Below, one piece after another: positions 17,152 through 26,041 of a stretch of 62,561 nt of DNA. This DNA comes from a virus. Below the pieces are notes generated by a model. The model was not told where the DNA came from. It did no database searches and saw nothing but the letters and a program-made list of their open reading frames with translations. The stretch lies in the IMG/VR virus record IMGVR_UViG_3300045993_000669, positions 1 to 62,561 of that record. One strand, 5' to 3'. The position numbers and the translations under genes were made by a program. Each line of letters opens with the position of its first letter. The stretch's first letter is position 1.

Positions 17152-17396
17152 CAGTGCAGTCCCCGCGTCTTGGCGATATGGAGATCGGCGTTTTCCTCGA
17201 TCTGGGCGATCTTCGCGAGCGCGGCTTCTGGATCGGGGGCCAGTCTTGCCATTTTGCGCGCGCCTTCCATAGTCACGAGAAACCCGTATTCAGGGTCCAT
17301 CGTGATGTCGTCCATCGTCAGACCGGCGCGGAAGAACAGATCAAGCCACCCGGCCACGTACTCGGCCGCTTTGTCCGGCGTTTTCTTCTTGGTCAT
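17151..17396 (-). CDS. Small helical protein (hypothetical)
   Basis: 81 residues, beginning MTKKKTPDKAAEYVAGWLDL. It is charged, helical and soluble, with no recognised motif. It lies one base after the Bro-N gene and overlaps the next membrane-protein gene, so the four leftward genes form one operon. Confidence 0.55.
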   Translation of the reverse strand: MTKKKTPDKAAEYVAGWLDLFFRAGLTMDDITMDPEYGFLVTMEGARKMARLAPDPEAALAKIAQIEENADLHIAKTRGLH

Positions 17397-17397
17397 G

Positions 17398-18000
17398 TCA
17401 GTTCACCGCCTCGGCTGCGGTTGGGGGCGTTTCGTCCAGATCGACCATGAACGAAAACTCTTGCTGGTTCAGCAAAGCGACCAGCGATGGCAGCGGCTCG
17501 AACCCGAGGGTCCGAATCCACATCTCGGCCCCGGAGCGTGATTGGCCGCAGCGGATCGCAAGCGCGATCTTCGCCATCTTGAGTTTGACCGACAGTTCTT
17601 CCGGGGCCGCCGCTGGTACCGGTCGGCCATAGCTTCCGGTCTTGCGGATCGTCGGCAGAAGGTCCGCCGTCACCCATAATCTGAACCGGTATGCCTTGGT
17701 CCCCTCCTTCATCGCCGCGTTGGAACGGAGGATTAGGGCATACAAACCGCTCTCGGAGACAATCACGCGCTCCAAACCGGTGGTTGACCCCTCGGTTTTG
17801 CCTAGGGGGGTATCGGAGTTTCCTATGGTAATGACGTCTTTTTCGTGCGGCGCGAGGACTCTGACGGCATCGGAGGGGTTCTTTAAGCCGGTGATTGGGC
17901 CGATATCGGCCACGATAAACCACGGTTCGCCGTCCCGCATGATGGATCGGATGACGGTATCGGTCTCAAACAGGTATGGTATAAGGTCGAAGGTGTTCAC
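17398..18000 (-). CDS. Bro-N domain antirepressor-like protein
   Basis: 200 residues from GTG 18000, with AAGGAG eight bases upstream. Residues 1-125 match a Bro-N domain: the GEPWFIVADIGPITG segment, then VIVSESGLYALILRSNAA and FRLWVTADLLPTIRKTGSYG. Phage proteins of this type bind DNA and often act as antirepressors. The C-terminal ~70 residues are unassigned. It is the first gene of a leftward operon, divergent from 18362, with a strong inverted repeat between them. Confidence 0.75.
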   Translation of the reverse strand: MNTFDLIPYLFETDTVIRSIMRDGEPWFIVADIGPITGLKNPSDAVRVLAPHEKDVITIGNSDTPLGKTEGSTTGLERVIVSESGLYALILRSNAAMKEGTKAYRFRLWVTADLLPTIRKTGSYGRPVPAAAPEELSVKLKMAKIALAIRCGQSRSGAEMWIRTLGFEPLPSLVALLNQQEFSFMVDLDETPPTAAEAVN

Positions 18001-18271
18001 GAAGCGTACTCCTTTGCTTTGGAGCCGCGCCCGAATAGACTGAGATTAGGCTTTCGGACGGTGGCTCGTTCGTTCAGTCAGGGGCGGCAAAGGGTCTCAC
18101 CCCGATGCCGTCCCGAACATCCTACCCATTCCCCACACCAGCGCAATGTTATTGAATCAGCCCCAAGGGGGGACCACCATGGCCCTCCCTTTGCCTCCAA
18201 GGCAGGGAAGATAAGCCCCCTACCCCCCAAGGTATGACCATGACGGTGATGCCTCGGGCCAAAATGGTAGG

Positions 18272-18307
18272 GTAAGGTACACCCCTTTGTACCTTACGGT
18301 ACACCCC
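18272..18307. promoter_or_regulatory. Operator-like inverted and direct repeats
   Basis: A perfect 10-base inverted repeat, GTAAGGTACA (18272-18281) and TGTACCTTAC (18288-18297), is separated by six bases. Overlapping it, GGTACACCCC occurs at 18276-18285 and 18298-18307, 22 bases apart (two helical turns). It lies in the 361-base gap between the divergent Bro-N (18000) and 18362 genes. A repressor or antirepressor binding site is likely. A looser ATTACC/GGTAAT pair follows at 18328-18353. I see no convincing gene in 18001-18361. Confidence 0.6.
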
Positions 18308-18361
18308 CTTGCTGAAAACCGTTTGCTATTACCCCCGGGCGCACCGTGGTAATGCCGTCCC

Positions 18362-18688
18362 ATGGCCATCGAAAAACCGAACCTCGGCGCCGATCTGGAC
18401 AACTTCTTCCGCGCGCTTTTGCGCGAGGCCAGCCCGGATGCCCAGGCGCCGGCCGATCCCGACGCGCCCGCCGGGACGCTTCCCGATGAAAAGCCCGCGC
18501 TCGGCTTCCGCGACAGGCTCGATCTGTTCAAGGCGGGCGTGGCGTATATGTCGGTGAAGAACAAACTGGATGACGGCAGCGGCAAGGAAAAGAGCGATGA
18601 GTTCGGCAAACTACAGCGGGGATACAGCCGTGGAGCGGGAAGGGGTCGTAGCGGTGCTGCCGCGGCGAACGGAGCCACCGAGCAGTAA
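18362..18688 (+). CDS. Small charged protein (hypothetical)
   Basis: 108 residues. The middle is a helical segment (LGFRDRLDLFKAGVAYMSVK) and the C-terminus is basic and Gly/Ala-rich. It is the first gene of the tail-fiber operon, overlapped over 92 bases by the next, holin-like frame. No family is recognised. Confidence 0.55.
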   Translation: MAIEKPNLGADLDNFFRALLREASPDAQAPADPDAPAGTLPDEKPALGFRDRLDLFKAGVAYMSVKNKLDDGSGKEKSDEFGKLQRGYSRGAGRGRSGAAAANGATEQ

Positions 18689-18971
18689 TCCCCCCCCCTT
18701 GGCCGCGCCGGCACCGGCACCCCCGGTTCCGCCGCCCGCCGTCACTCCGCCTCGGGATCGGGCGTTCATCGGGGTTCTGACCGCTTTAACGCACCTTCTG
18801 GCCGCGCGCTTCCTTCTTCTCTTGGCCGTGCTTGGCGCCTTCGTTCTGGCCGTCATGGCTATGCCAACCGGCGGGTATGCTGGCCTCGCCATCCTGATTG
18901 CTTATTGTTCTCTGACGGTCCTGCCGTTGGTGTATCTCGACATCGAGACCCACCGCAGAGGCGCCCGGTAA
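18597..18971 (+). CDS. Two-TM membrane protein (holin-like candidate)
   Basis: 124 residues from ATG 18597 (AAGGAAAAG upstream). A Pro-rich N-terminal half is followed by two hydrophobic segments near residues 65-87 (LTHLLAARFLLLLAVLGAFV) and 92-113 (GGYAGLAILIAYCSLTVLPL). It overlaps the upstream gene by 92 bases and the spike gene by one base. It might be a holin or a membrane anchor; a second holin candidate lies at 25787. Confidence 0.45.
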   Translation: MSSANYSGDTAVEREGVVAVLPRRTEPPSSNPPPLAAPAPAPPVPPPAVTPPRDRAFIGVLTALTHLLAARFLLLLAVLGAFVLAVMAMPTGGYAGLAILIAYCSLTVLPLVYLDIETHRRGAR

Positions 18972-21019
18972 TGACCCTTCCTGCCCTGACCGTCTATTCG
19001 GCTGGCATCGGCACGTTTTCCCCTGACTGGGGGAACGGGATTGTCCAGGGTGCGGCATTGCTGGCGAACCTCCGCGCGTTCCAGGGCCTGTCCGGCATGA
19101 CGGTCTGGATGGTCGGCACCACGGCGGCGGGCGACGGCGGGCAGGGCATGTTCGTCTGGAACGCGGCGGCAACGACGCCCGACGATGGCGGAACATCGGC
19201 CATCGCGGTGTCCGGCGTGCCAACGGGACGATGGATCAGACAGAACTATTTCGGCGAAACGATCCGCACAACGGCCACCGGAACGAACACGATCCTCCTG
19301 ACGCCCATTGGCATTCCTCTCGCCGCCTACGTCAATCAGCAAATGTTTACCTTCTTCGCGGCGGGCACGACGACGGCAGCCAGCACGATCAACATCTCCG
19401 GCCTCGGCGCGCACCGGGTGTTTCTGTCCGATGGCGTCACGCTGGCCGGGAACGGTGCGATCCAAAGCGGCATGTTCACGAAGGTGGCCTACAGCGCGGC
19501 GGGCGATAGCGGCGCGGGCAGTTTCATCATCATCGGCCCGGCGGAGCATCCCCCGCAGATCATCATGTCGGGTGCGCCATCGGGCCTCGCGGCAACGTCC
19601 ATCGGCAACGCGATACCCAGCTACAATGCGATCCTCGTCACCGCGACAACCGGGCAGGCCACGGTCTGGGAGAACGGCGCCTCGATCCAGTTGACCAACA
19701 ACCTCGGCCACGCGGCGGCGGTCAACAAGGTGGCGCTCTACACGGCGATCGAAGCGACGGGCGCGACGGCGGGCGACAGTTGGGCCTTCAACCCGCTGCT
19801 GCGGCTCGACGCCGGCGCGATCCCCAATCAGGCGCATCAGTGCGCCGAGTTCGATGTCGCCAACAACACGGGCACGGACTTCAACGACACCGAGGCCAGT
19901 TTCGGCCCGCCCGCCGTGTTCGGCTTGCAGGTCACCGGCATATCCACCAACCGCTGCACCGCCGCCATCGCCATCCTCGGCAACATCGCGGGCGTGCAGC
20001 CGATGTGGAACCGGGGCATTGTCCTGTCCAACACGTCCGTCCGCCTCGCGGGCTATCAGGACTTCACCGGCAGCACGACCAGCCTCGATATCTGGGGCAG
20101 CCACACCTACGGGTTCGACACCAAGAACGCGGCGATCTCCGGATCGGCCATCAGGGTCGCCGCCGGGCATCCGATCTCGTCTCGGAACGTCGGCGACTCC
20201 GCCGATCTGGCCCTGATCCAACTCGACGGATCAGACCGCGTATTCATCGGGAACGCGACATCGACCGACGTTCTGTTTCTGGCGCCGAACGTCGGGCCAA
20301 GCGCGGACAACACGATGACGAGCGGCAAGGCCATCGCCCGCTGGTCCGCCGTGTGGGCCGCGAACGGCGCGATCCAGACATCCGATCCGAGAATGAAAAC
20401 CGCCATCGCGCCGCTGCCAACAATCCTGCCCCTCGTGATGGCGATCCAGCCGAAAACCTTCAAATGGAAGAGCGGCGGAAAGAAGTTCGTTCCCGTCACG
20501 AAGACGCATCTGGTCCGCGACGTGGAAGCCTATGACGAAGAAGTTTCCGCCGTGGAGATGGTGGACGGCGTTGCCACCTGGGTAACGAAGACCGTCAAAC
20601 ACGAGGCGCCCGCCTACGATGAATTGGCCGTCGTGAACCCTGACGGCACCCCAGCCATCGCGATCATTCCTGGGCGCCCGGCGGTTCATGACGCGGCGGG
20701 CAGGGTCATCCGGGCGGCGGTGCCAGAACAACGGGTGCGGCGGATGCACCGCGAGCCGCGCTACGTGATGAAGACCGAGACCGTCAATGAATTGCAGGAG
20801 ACGCCCGGCGCGCGGACCCATTGGGGGTTCATGGCCCCGGAAGTAAAAGCCGCGTTCGATGGGATCAGGATGGACTTTGGCGGGCATGTGCTGGCCGAGG
20901 ACGGCACGCAGCACTTGCGGCCGGACCAGATGATCCCGGTGCTTTGGAAGGCGGTTCAGGAACTGGCCGCCGAGGTCCAGGCGCTAAAAGCGGCGGCTGC
21001 CGGGAAGGCGCCAGCATGA
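18971..21019 (+). CDS. Tail spike/fiber with S74 chaperone domain
   Basis: 682 residues. The N-terminal ~90 residues (SPDWGNGIVQGAALLANLR...) form a tail-attachment module also found in the next gene. The C-terminal ~210 residues match the intramolecular chaperone of endosialidase-type (peptidase S74) fibers: TSDPRMKT near residue 470 supplies the Ser-Asp self-cleavage site, and LAAEVQALKAAA ends it. The chaperone trimerises the fiber and then cleaves off. The middle is a beta-rich receptor-binding region. It overlaps the next gene (ATGA). Confidence 0.8.
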   Translation: MTLPALTVYSAGIGTFSPDWGNGIVQGAALLANLRAFQGLSGMTVWMVGTTAAGDGGQGMFVWNAAATTPDDGGTSAIAVSGVPTGRWIRQNYFGETIRTTATGTNTILLTPIGIPLAAYVNQQMFTFFAAGTTTAASTINISGLGAHRVFLSDGVTLAGNGAIQSGMFTKVAYSAAGDSGAGSFIIIGPAEHPPQIIMSGAPSGLAATSIGNAIPSYNAILVTATTGQATVWENGASIQLTNNLGHAAAVNKVALYTAIEATGATAGDSWAFNPLLRLDAGAIPNQAHQCAEFDVANNTGTDFNDTEASFGPPAVFGLQVTGISTNRCTAAIAILGNIAGVQPMWNRGIVLSNTSVRLAGYQDFTGSTTSLDIWGSHTYGFDTKNAAISGSAIRVAAGHPISSRNVGDSADLALIQLDGSDRVFIGNATSTDVLFLAPNVGPSADNTMTSGKAIARWSAVWAANGAIQTSDPRMKTAIAPLPTILPLVMAIQPKTFKWKSGGKKFVPVTKTHLVRDVEAYDEEVSAVEMVDGVATWVTKTVKHEAPAYDELAVVNPDGTPAIAIIPGRPAVHDAAGRVIRAAVPEQRVRRMHREPRYVMKTETVNELQETPGARTHWGFMAPEVKAAFDGIRMDFGGHVLAEDGTQHLRPDQMIPVLWKAVQELAAEVQALKAAAAGKAPA

Positions 21020-22002
21020 CCGTCCCCACCAACGCCATCCTGTCGAACGGCGTCGGGGTAATCCCGGACGATCTGGCGAATACATGGGTCCAGTGCTGTC
21101 AGACCTTCGCGCAACTCCGCCAGTTCGTCGGCAAGAGCGGGATGACGACAATCCTGCAAGGCGCGGCCGCACCCGGCGACGGCGCGGCCGGCGTGTTCTA
21201 CTGGCAAAACGGCATCTTCACGGATGACGGGCTGAACACCATCGTCCCGCCCGCCGCAGCCGGGATCGGCGCGTGGCAGCGGATCATCCTGTTCGTCTCC
21301 GGCGTGACATCGGTAAACGGCCAGACCGGCGTAGCGGTCCTCGGTGTAGCGGACATCGCGGGCGCGGCGCCGCTCGCCAGCCCGGCCTTCACCGGCAACC
21401 CCACGGCCCCCACGCCGATCCCGGCCACCAACAACACCGAACTGGCCACCACGGCCTATGTGTGGGCGTCCCTGGCCATCCCCCCGGCCTACGGCAGCAC
21501 GACCCCGAACGCCGTCTCCGCCACCACACTGAGCGCCACCGGCCTGATCACCCCGGCGACGGTGGCGGGGATCAAGGGCACCACCCTGGCCGACAGCGCC
21601 CAGGCGGGCAGCATCGGGGAAACCATCACGTCCACGGTCCTGGCCGGTGCGGCGGTCGCGCTGACAACCGTGGTATCGGCCAACATCACCCAGATCATCC
21701 TCACGGCGGGCGATTGGGATGTCTGGGCCACGGCGGCCTTCGCGGCGGCCGGCGGCACCACCGTGTCTTCCATCGCCGCGGGGATCAGCACCACCACGGC
21801 AACCCTGCCCACCATCCCAGGCGCGGGCGCTTCCTTCGTTCTCGCCGCCACGTTGACCGCCGGGGCGACACAGGCGCACCCCGTGGGCATGACGCGCATC
21901 AACGTCTCCACCACAACGACGGTGTTCCTGGTCGCCAACGCCGCGTTCGCGGTGTCCACCATGGGCGCCTATGGCTTCATCGGCGCCCGCAGAGTGAGGT
22001 AA
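21016..22002 (+). CDS. Tail fiber protein
   Basis: 328 residues. Residues 1-95 are a paralogous copy of the spike attachment module of the gene before it (PDDLANTWVQCCQTFAQLRQ ... GAAAPGDGAAGVFYWQNG). Residues ~115-145 contain the ASPAFTGNPTAPTP motif common in tail fibers. The rest is beta-rich and Thr/Ala/Val-rich. It starts within the stop of the upstream gene. It is probably a receptor-binding fiber or a fiber branch. Confidence 0.65.
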   Translation: MTVPTNAILSNGVGVIPDDLANTWVQCCQTFAQLRQFVGKSGMTTILQGAAAPGDGAAGVFYWQNGIFTDDGLNTIVPPAAAGIGAWQRIILFVSGVTSVNGQTGVAVLGVADIAGAAPLASPAFTGNPTAPTPIPATNNTELATTAYVWASLAIPPAYGSTTPNAVSATTLSATGLITPATVAGIKGTTLADSAQAGSIGETITSTVLAGAAVALTTVVSANITQIILTAGDWDVWATAAFAAAGGTTVSSIAAGISTTTATLPTIPGAGASFVLAATLTAGATQAHPVGMTRINVSTTTTVFLVANAAFAVSTMGAYGFIGARRVR

Positions 22003-22008
22003 TCCGTC

Positions 22009-22680
22009 ATGTATTTGCCAAACGCCGCCGGGCAGTCCGGCGTTCATCGTGCCTTCCGCGCCGATGGCTCCCTGACATCCTCTGTCCTGCCGCAACTGAT
22101 TCTGCCCCAGGCCCTGTCACGCTGCCAACTGATGATCATGAACACGTCCGCCGCCGGGATGTTCATGGAACACGGCCCGCCCCGGGCGAACGCCACGATC
22201 ACGGCGGGCGTGGTCACGGCGGTGACCGTCCTCAACGGCGGCTTCAACTTCACCCTGCCGCCTACCGTGCAGTTCCTCGGCGGCGCGGGCCAGGGCACCG
22301 GGGTGCTTCAGGGCTATGCCGACTTCATCGCCAATTCATCCTGGAACGGGCGCGGCCTGATCGGGTCCGTCTCCCCCACCGGCACCAGCGCCGTGACAGC
22401 CCGGCCCGCCGTCGCCCGTGCAGTGCTGACGGCCAACGCGGTGACTTCCATCGTGATCGACGACGGCGGCGCGGGCTACATCAACCCGCCCGAGGTCCTG
22501 CTGATCAACGATCCTCGCGATCCGTTCGGGTGTGCCAATCCGGCGACGGGCAGCGGGTCCGGCCTGATCCTGGCCCCGTCCGGCGGGTCCTATTACCTGA
22601 ACCACACGGCGATGTGGACGGATGCCATCGCGCTCTTTGGCACCGCCGGATCGACGTTCTTCTGTGAGTACATGATATGA
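22009..22680 (+). CDS. Virion protein with GxGYINPP beta unit
   Basis: 223 residues, with a GAGG ribosome site upstream. A unit DDGGAGYINPPEVLLINDPRD (residues about 149-168) is clearly homologous to the IDQGGGYTSPP...LVNDPRD unit in the gene at 4967. A related FNFTLPPTVQFLGGAG unit lies near residue 85. It stands between a fiber and a large spike gene, so it is likely a fiber or baseplate component. It overlaps the next gene by four bases. Confidence 0.55.
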   Translation: MYLPNAAGQSGVHRAFRADGSLTSSVLPQLILPQALSRCQLMIMNTSAAGMFMEHGPPRANATITAGVVTAVTVLNGGFNFTLPPTVQFLGGAGQGTGVLQGYADFIANSSWNGRGLIGSVSPTGTSAVTARPAVARAVLTANAVTSIVIDDGGAGYINPPEVLLINDPRDPFGCANPATGSGSGLILAPSGGSYYLNHTAMWTDAIALFGTAGSTFFCEYMI

Positions 22681-25600
22681 TCGCGCGCCTTCGCCTCGTT
22701 CTGCTGCTGATCCTCGCTTCGGGCGCGGCGGTGGCGCAGCCGGTCTTTCCGAACCAGCCGGGGCTTCTCGGCCGGTCCTACATCAACAACGATCCGATGA
22801 TCTCGACCCTGGACAGCCTCGCGAATGGCGGCGTCCGGATGTACGGGGATCTGCAAGAGTTCGACGCGGTGGCCTGCTACAACGTGGGCGGCGTGCAATG
22901 CCAGATCGCCAGCGCGGCTACCGGCGACGGCTCATCCCTCACGATAACCGGCGTGACGCTCCCGGTGTGGATCGTCGGCGGGAACCTCGTCACGATCCTG
23001 GGCACGAACGTGGCGGCCAGCACCACCATTACTTCGTTCACCGGCACGCCCGGCGGCGCGGGCACGATCACAGTCAACAATCTCCCCACGGGCGCGCTGG
23101 GCACGATCAACTTCCAGCAACCCAAAAACGTCATCGACTTCCCCCTGTCCGGAACCACCAGCACGACGGTTACCGCCGTGAAGGGATCGAACACCCTGAC
23201 GCTTGGCTCCAGCGCGTTCTGTGTCGCCAAAATCCAGGGCCAGCCCCTCTACATCGCGGGCATCACGGCGCCGGGCACGCTCCTGGCTGGCTGCCTCTCA
23301 TCCAACAAGATCGCGCTCTCCCTGCCGATCACCGCCGATCCGCTTGGCGCTACCTTCACGGTCCAATACGGCGTGAACTTCCAGGCCACTTGCCCGCCGA
23401 ACCCTGCCTCCGTGGGCGTCACCGGCTGCGTTGGATCGTATTTGACGACCCCTTTTTGGCTATCCGCTGGCAGCGCGGCGCAGGGCGATTTGCAACTGAT
23501 CACCGCCGTGAACTCGTCAACCAACATCACCTACGGGTCCAATTCCGCCGTTCTCGTGAACACCAACGCGGCCCATTTCCTGGTCGGGCATGACGACAGC
23601 GCGGGCGCCACGGCGGCGTGCGGATACGCCCTGGCGCGGAACCTGATCCTTGACGTGCCTGTGAACCACTTCACACCTGCCCTCGGGCGTACCTGCTACG
23701 ACATCAAACTGCGCGGCTTCGGCAGGCTCGCGACCGGCGGCGACACGCTCAAGGCGGCGGCCACGGTGTTCCCAGAGCCGATCGTCCCGGCATGGGATGC
23801 GCCGCTGCCATCGCCCCCGAAGCCAGGCATCATCGCCCGTCTGCATCTCCCCAACATGATCGCCGCGGGGCGGGCGCCCATCGCGGTATCGACCTATGAC
23901 AGCCTCGGTGCGCCAAACCCTAACAACTACAATTCGATGGATGCCTACCCGGCGGCCCTGCTCCGCGCGATCATGACGCAGAACCCGCTGCTCGCGCCGG
24001 CCATGAAGATGTGCGGCGTCGGTGGCGCGACGATGGCGAACTTCAACGGCAACCCCAACCAGACCGGCACGCCCTGCATCACCGGCACGGGCACGTCCTT
24101 CCTGAGCCAGATCGCGGCCTACACCACGCCGAACGCCGTCCTGGTCGGCGGCACCAACAACGACCGGGAAGGGTTCGATCCGCTGCAAATGGTGGACGCG
24201 TGGGGCAAGATCACGCTCCCCTCGGCCAATGGCGGCGCGTTCACCAACGGCGCGGATTGGATCGCGGTGGTCCACCATCCTTATTCCCGCATCAACACGA
24301 ACGCCGGTAGCACATCGCCCATCGAAATCGGGATGGAATATGCCAGCGGCTGGCTGTCCTCTTTCTGCGCCGTGATGCGATGCGGCAAGATCGACGCGGC
24401 GGTGGAAGGCATCAAGCACCTGTGGGGCTACGATCCGCTCGCCACGGCCTTTGAGAAGCGTTTCGATATAGTCTCGTCCGTCATCGGCAATCTGGCGCTT
24501 CCAACGACCTACCCCCGTTTGATCCACGGCGCCGCGATCACGGTCGGCAAGACAGCGCAGGCGGGCGCCGCGTTCTGGGCCAACTTCACGGGCGGCTCCG
24601 TTACCGATTCGCGCGGCCCCTTCATCGCGTTCAAGGTCGGATCTGACGGCAGCCTCGCGGTCGGCAACTGGGTGTGGATATTCCAGATCGCCGGGCCGAC
24701 ATTCGCCGTCCAGTGCGATCTCACGCCGCTGTTGCCCGGCCTCGGCTGCGCCGATCCGGCAACCGGCAAGCCGCCCGTTATCCCCAGCCTCAAAGGCACG
24801 ATCACCGTCCCGGCGGGCGCGTCTCCGGTGGTGACGACCAGCGCGGCGAACTGGGGCTGGACGTGCCCGGCTGCGGGCGCCACGGTCGCGATACCGCAAG
24901 CTGGCACGGCGCAGAGCATCCCCGGCCACGGCGCCTACACCGAACCCTGGATCACCACCACGTCGGCCTGCACCACCACCAGCGTGACCCTGGTTGGCAC
25001 CGCGCCAACCCCCGGCACCTACACCAACAGCTTCGTCATGCTCGGCAACCCCGTCATCTCCACGGGCGTGGTCGATGTGGGCGACGGCAGCGGCAACGAG
25101 GCGTGGGGCGTCGAATGGAAGGGCGAAGACTTCCTGATGTGGTGCAACGTCAAAAACACACCATGCTTCACGTCCAAGCTCATGCGCCCGCGCGCCGCCT
25201 ACTCCATGAAGATCGTCAGCGGCGGGACGAACCCCGTCTTTCCGATCGCCGCCGATCCCAGCAACTCGAACCTCCCGCTGTTCTCCGTGGCCGTGCCGGT
25301 CGCGAACCTGACGATCCTCCGGGACAGCGACATCAACGGCCCGGCGTCCAATATTCTGCTGAACAGCGTGGGCATTGGCCCGTCCGGCGGCGACGGCAAC
25401 AACCACAACACGTCCCGGTTTGGCGCGGGCACGGTGGCGCAGTTAATCGCGGCAAATGATTTGTCATTCCCCAGCGCGGGCGGGATCACCACCGTCGTGC
25501 CAACAACTGGCCAGACGATCACCGTCCCGGCCTCCACCGGCTCCTATATCGTCTCCCCGGCCGGCACGCTGGCCACCCTCACCGTCGTCCTGCCGCTCCA

Positions 25601-25790
25601 ATCCTACAAACTGGGCGACGTGCTGGATATCTCGTTCAACCAGATCATCACGGCGCTGACGATCACCCCAGGCACCGGCCAGACCGTCAACGGCGCGGCG
25701 GTCACCACGGCGGCCCTCGGGGCAACCCTGCGCTACAAGGTGACCGGGGTTCGCTCGGGCAACGTCGTCACGTGGCAGCGGATTCAGTGA
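22677..25790 (+). CDS. Large tail spike with signal-peptide-like start; possible SGNH esterase
   Basis: 1037 residues. The first ~22 residues are a classical Sec signal peptide (MIARLRLVLLLILASGAAVA, AxA site before Q), unusual for a virion protein. Residues ~445-540 resemble a GDSL/SGNH esterase: GVGGATM, VGGTNNDREG (the G-x-ND block) and VVHHPYS, though I cannot place the nucleophile confidently. The remainder is beta-rich with N-terminal and C-terminal Gly/Thr repeats. It could deacetylate or cleave surface polysaccharide. It includes an ANDL site at 25454. Confidence 0.55.
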   Translation: MIARLRLVLLLILASGAAVAQPVFPNQPGLLGRSYINNDPMISTLDSLANGGVRMYGDLQEFDAVACYNVGGVQCQIASAATGDGSSLTITGVTLPVWIVGGNLVTILGTNVAASTTITSFTGTPGGAGTITVNNLPTGALGTINFQQPKNVIDFPLSGTTSTTVTAVKGSNTLTLGSSAFCVAKIQGQPLYIAGITAPGTLLAGCLSSNKIALSLPITADPLGATFTVQYGVNFQATCPPNPASVGVTGCVGSYLTTPFWLSAGSAAQGDLQLITAVNSSTNITYGSNSAVLVNTNAAHFLVGHDDSAGATAACGYALARNLILDVPVNHFTPALGRTCYDIKLRGFGRLATGGDTLKAAATVFPEPIVPAWDAPLPSPPKPGIIARLHLPNMIAAGRAPIAVSTYDSLGAPNPNNYNSMDAYPAALLRAIMTQNPLLAPAMKMCGVGGATMANFNGNPNQTGTPCITGTGTSFLSQIAAYTTPNAVLVGGTNNDREGFDPLQMVDAWGKITLPSANGGAFTNGADWIAVVHHPYSRINTNAGSTSPIEIGMEYASGWLSSFCAVMRCGKIDAAVEGIKHLWGYDPLATAFEKRFDIVSSVIGNLALPTTYPRLIHGAAITVGKTAQAGAAFWANFTGGSVTDSRGPFIAFKVGSDGSLAVGNWVWIFQIAGPTFAVQCDLTPLLPGLGCADPATGKPPVIPSLKGTITVPAGASPVVTTSAANWGWTCPAAGATVAIPQAGTAQSIPGHGAYTEPWITTTSACTTTSVTLVGTAPTPGTYTNSFVMLGNPVISTGVVDVGDGSGNEAWGVEWKGEDFLMWCNVKNTPCFTSKLMRPRAAYSMKIVSGGTNPVFPIAADPSNSNLPLFSVAVPVANLTILRDSDINGPASNILLNSVGIGPSGGDGNNHNTSRFGAGTVAQLIAANDLSFPSAGGITTVVPTTGQTITVPASTGSYIVSPAGTLATLTVVLPLQSYKLGDVLDISFNQIITALTITPGTGQTVNGAAVTTAALGATLRYKVTGVRSGNVVTWQRIQ
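25454..25462 (+). promoter_or_regulatory. Dispersed AAATGATTT site 3
   Basis: Context GGCAAATGATTTGTC near the end of the large spike gene, encoding AANDLS. The flanks match the shared GGY...R dyad except the final base. Confidence 0.6.
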
Positions 25791-26041
25791 TCCGCGCCGC
25801 CGCCCCTATCGTCGTCTCGGTCATCATCCTGATCATGTTCGCCGCCGTCAGCGTCTTGGTTCTGACGAAGGGCCTGTATCCCGGCTCCGAACCCGTGGCC
25901 CTGATGCTGGTCGGCGGCCTGATCGGGATGGTCGGGCAGGTCGGGAATTACTGGCTGGGGAGCAGCGCGGGGAGCAAGGACAAGGACCTTGCCCTCGCGG
26001 CGGCCCAGAACGCGAAGGCCCCGGAACTGCCGCTGCGATAG
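25787..26041 (+). CDS. Holin
   Basis: 84 residues from GTG 25787 overlapping the spike stop (GTGA); GTG 25772 is an alternative start. There are two hydrophobic segments: APIVVSVIILIMFAAVSVLV and a second, GLIGMVGQVGNYWLGSSAG. The GLYPGSEP...NYWLGSSAGSKDK pattern followed by a charged tail is typical of a class of phage holins. It lies directly after the spike, the usual lysis position. I find no endolysin or spanin gene immediately downstream. Confidence 0.6.
   Translation: MIRAAAPIVVSVIILIMFAAVSVLVLTKGLYPGSEPVALMLVGGLIGMVGQVGNYWLGSSAGSKDKDLALAAAQNAKAPELPLR

Noticed and set aside
23517-25406. 629-residue leftward frame opposite the large spike
   Set aside because: No start context or domain; the + strand spike has clear motifs and codon usage.
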